DNA of 6,134 nucleotides, from assembly GCA_013361975.1 (NCBI GenBank), contig JABFXB010000178.1, positions 1-6,134 on the forward strand, in the 5' to 3' direction. Below the pieces are notes generated by a model that did not search any database, was not told the origin of the DNA, and was given only the letters and a program-made list of their open reading frames with translations. A program made the position numbers and the translations under genes. This DNA is from Dermatophilaceae bacterium (GTDB taxonomy: Bacteria > Actinomycetota > Actinomycetes > Actinomycetales > Dermatophilaceae). This document shows, piece after piece, positions 5,569 through 6,134 of the stretch. Each line of letters starts with the position of its first letter. The first letter of the stretch is position 1.

Positions 5569-6134
5569 ATGACTCTCCACGCCGACGACTACCAGGCGCT
5601 CCGCAGCCGCTACGACTCGATGACCTACCGCCGCACGGGCCGCTCGGGCCTCGACCTGCCGGCGGTCTCGCTCGGCCTGTGGCACAACTTCGGCGACGAC
5701 GTGCCGCTCGACCGCCAGCGGGCGACGCTGCGCCGGGCCTTCGACCTCGGCGTGACGCACTTCGACCTGGCGAACAACTACGGGCCACCCTACGGCTCGG
5801 CCGAGCGCAACTTCGGCACGATCTACCGGCAGGACTTCAAGCGCTACCGCGACGAGCTGATCATCAGCAGCAAGGCCGGCTACGACATGTGGCCGGGGCC
5901 GTACGGCCAGGGCGGCGGCAGCCGCAAGTACCTGCTCGCCTCGCTCGACCAGTCCCTCGAGCGGATGGGACTCGACTACGTCGACATCTTCTACTCGCAC
6001 CGCTTCGACGAGACGACGCCCCTCGAGGAGACGATGGGCGCCCTCGACACCGCCGTGCGCTCGGGCCGGGCCCTGTATGCCGGCATCTCGAGCTACTCGG
6101 GCCCGCGCACCAGGGAGGCCGTCGAGATCCTGCG
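5569..6134 (+). CDS. Aldo/keto reductase, YghZ/L-glyceraldehyde-3-phosphate reductase type (3' end outside window)
   Basis: The first 188 codons of an aldo/keto reductase are present and the frame is still open at the window end; the family is usually about 330-350 residues, so roughly half is missing. Residues 19-43 contain YRRTGRSGLDLPAVSLGLWH and FGDD, a signature of the YghZ (AKR14) group. The AKR catalytic tetrad is complete: Asp66 and Tyr71 in FDLANNYG, Lys102 in SSKAGYDMWPGPYG, and His144 in YSHRFDE. YghZ-type enzymes reduce L-glyceraldehyde 3-phosphate, methylglyoxal and other aldehydes with NADPH; beta subunits of voltage-gated K+ channels are relatives. It is divergent from the cox operon across 143 bp and may share control with it, but a functional link is not shown. 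The ATG at 5569 was chosen because it starts 18 residues before the conserved YRRTGRSG block; there is no clear ribosome site, so a leaderless transcript is likely. Met18 is a possible but less natural start. Confidence 0.9.
   Translation, partial: MTLHADDYQALRSRYDSMTYRRTGRSGLDLPAVSLGLWHNFGDDVPLDRQRATLRRAFDLGVTHFDLANNYGPPYGSAERNFGTIYRQDFKRYRDELIISSKAGYDMWPGPYGQGGGSRKYLLASLDQSLERMGLDYVDIFYSHRFDETTPLEETMGALDTAVRSGRALYAGISSYSGPRTREAVEIL

Noticed and set aside
5426..5788. N-terminal extension of CoxS or other minus-strand frames across the intergenic region
   Set aside because: The sequence is Arg/Gly/Ser-rich without family similarity and overlaps the aldo/keto reductase; the ATG at 5425 has AGGAGG and the canonical N terminus.
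1..6134. CRISPR arrays, tRNA/rRNA genes, insertion sequences, toxin-antitoxin or phage genes
   Set aside because: I saw no regularly spaced repeats, transposase or integrase motifs, or tRNA-like cloverleaf, and the window is nearly filled by the genes listed.

Overview
The window looks like chromosome from a high-GC actinobacterium. By eye it is roughly 70% GC, with strong G/C bias at third codon positions, genes overlapping by 4 bp, and an AGGAGG ribosome site. The family is uncertain; something near Intrasporangiaceae/Micrococcales is only a guess.

Layout. Positions 1-79 (+) hold the last 25 codons of an ornithine cyclodeaminase/mu-crystallin family gene. Converging on it after 8-9 bp is a small NAD(P)-binding SDR-like gene (89-742, -). 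A perfect 23-bp inverted repeat with an 8-nt loop (778-831) separates that gene from a four-gene operon on the minus strand. In transcription order the operon is coxS (5425-4943), coxL (4946-2448), coxM (2451-1594) and coxG (1586-834). A 143-bp divergent intergenic region (5426-5568) follows. Then comes the first 188 codons of a YghZ-type aldo/keto reductase (5569 to the window end, +). No stretch longer than 300 bp lacks a gene.

The operon encodes a complete three-subunit molybdenum hydroxylase of the xanthine oxidase / CO dehydrogenase family. CoxS carries two [2Fe-2S] clusters, CoxM binds FAD and CoxL binds the molybdenum cofactor. CoxG is an SRPBCC-domain partner that here has a long flexible linker and a C-terminal membrane anchor. 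CoxS/CoxL overlap by ATGA and CoxL/CoxM by GTGA, and CoxG follows 7 bp later, so the four are almost certainly co-transcribed and translationally coupled. CoxL has the loop AYRGAGR rather than the Cys-containing AYxCSFR loop of true (form I) CO dehydrogenase, and the gene order is S-L-M rather than M-S-L. Both mark the 'form II' clade, so CO should not be assumed as the substrate. No cofactor-insertion genes (coxD/E/F, xdhC-like) lie in the window.

The most notable unexplained signals are the near-perfect hairpin after coxG, a paired palindrome in the divergent promoter region, and a recurring 8-mer GTATGCCG. That 8-mer accounts for every TAT tyrosine codon I found. I see no convincing new system; the main point of interest is a form II Mo-hydroxylase with a membrane-tethered CoxG and an unknown substrate.
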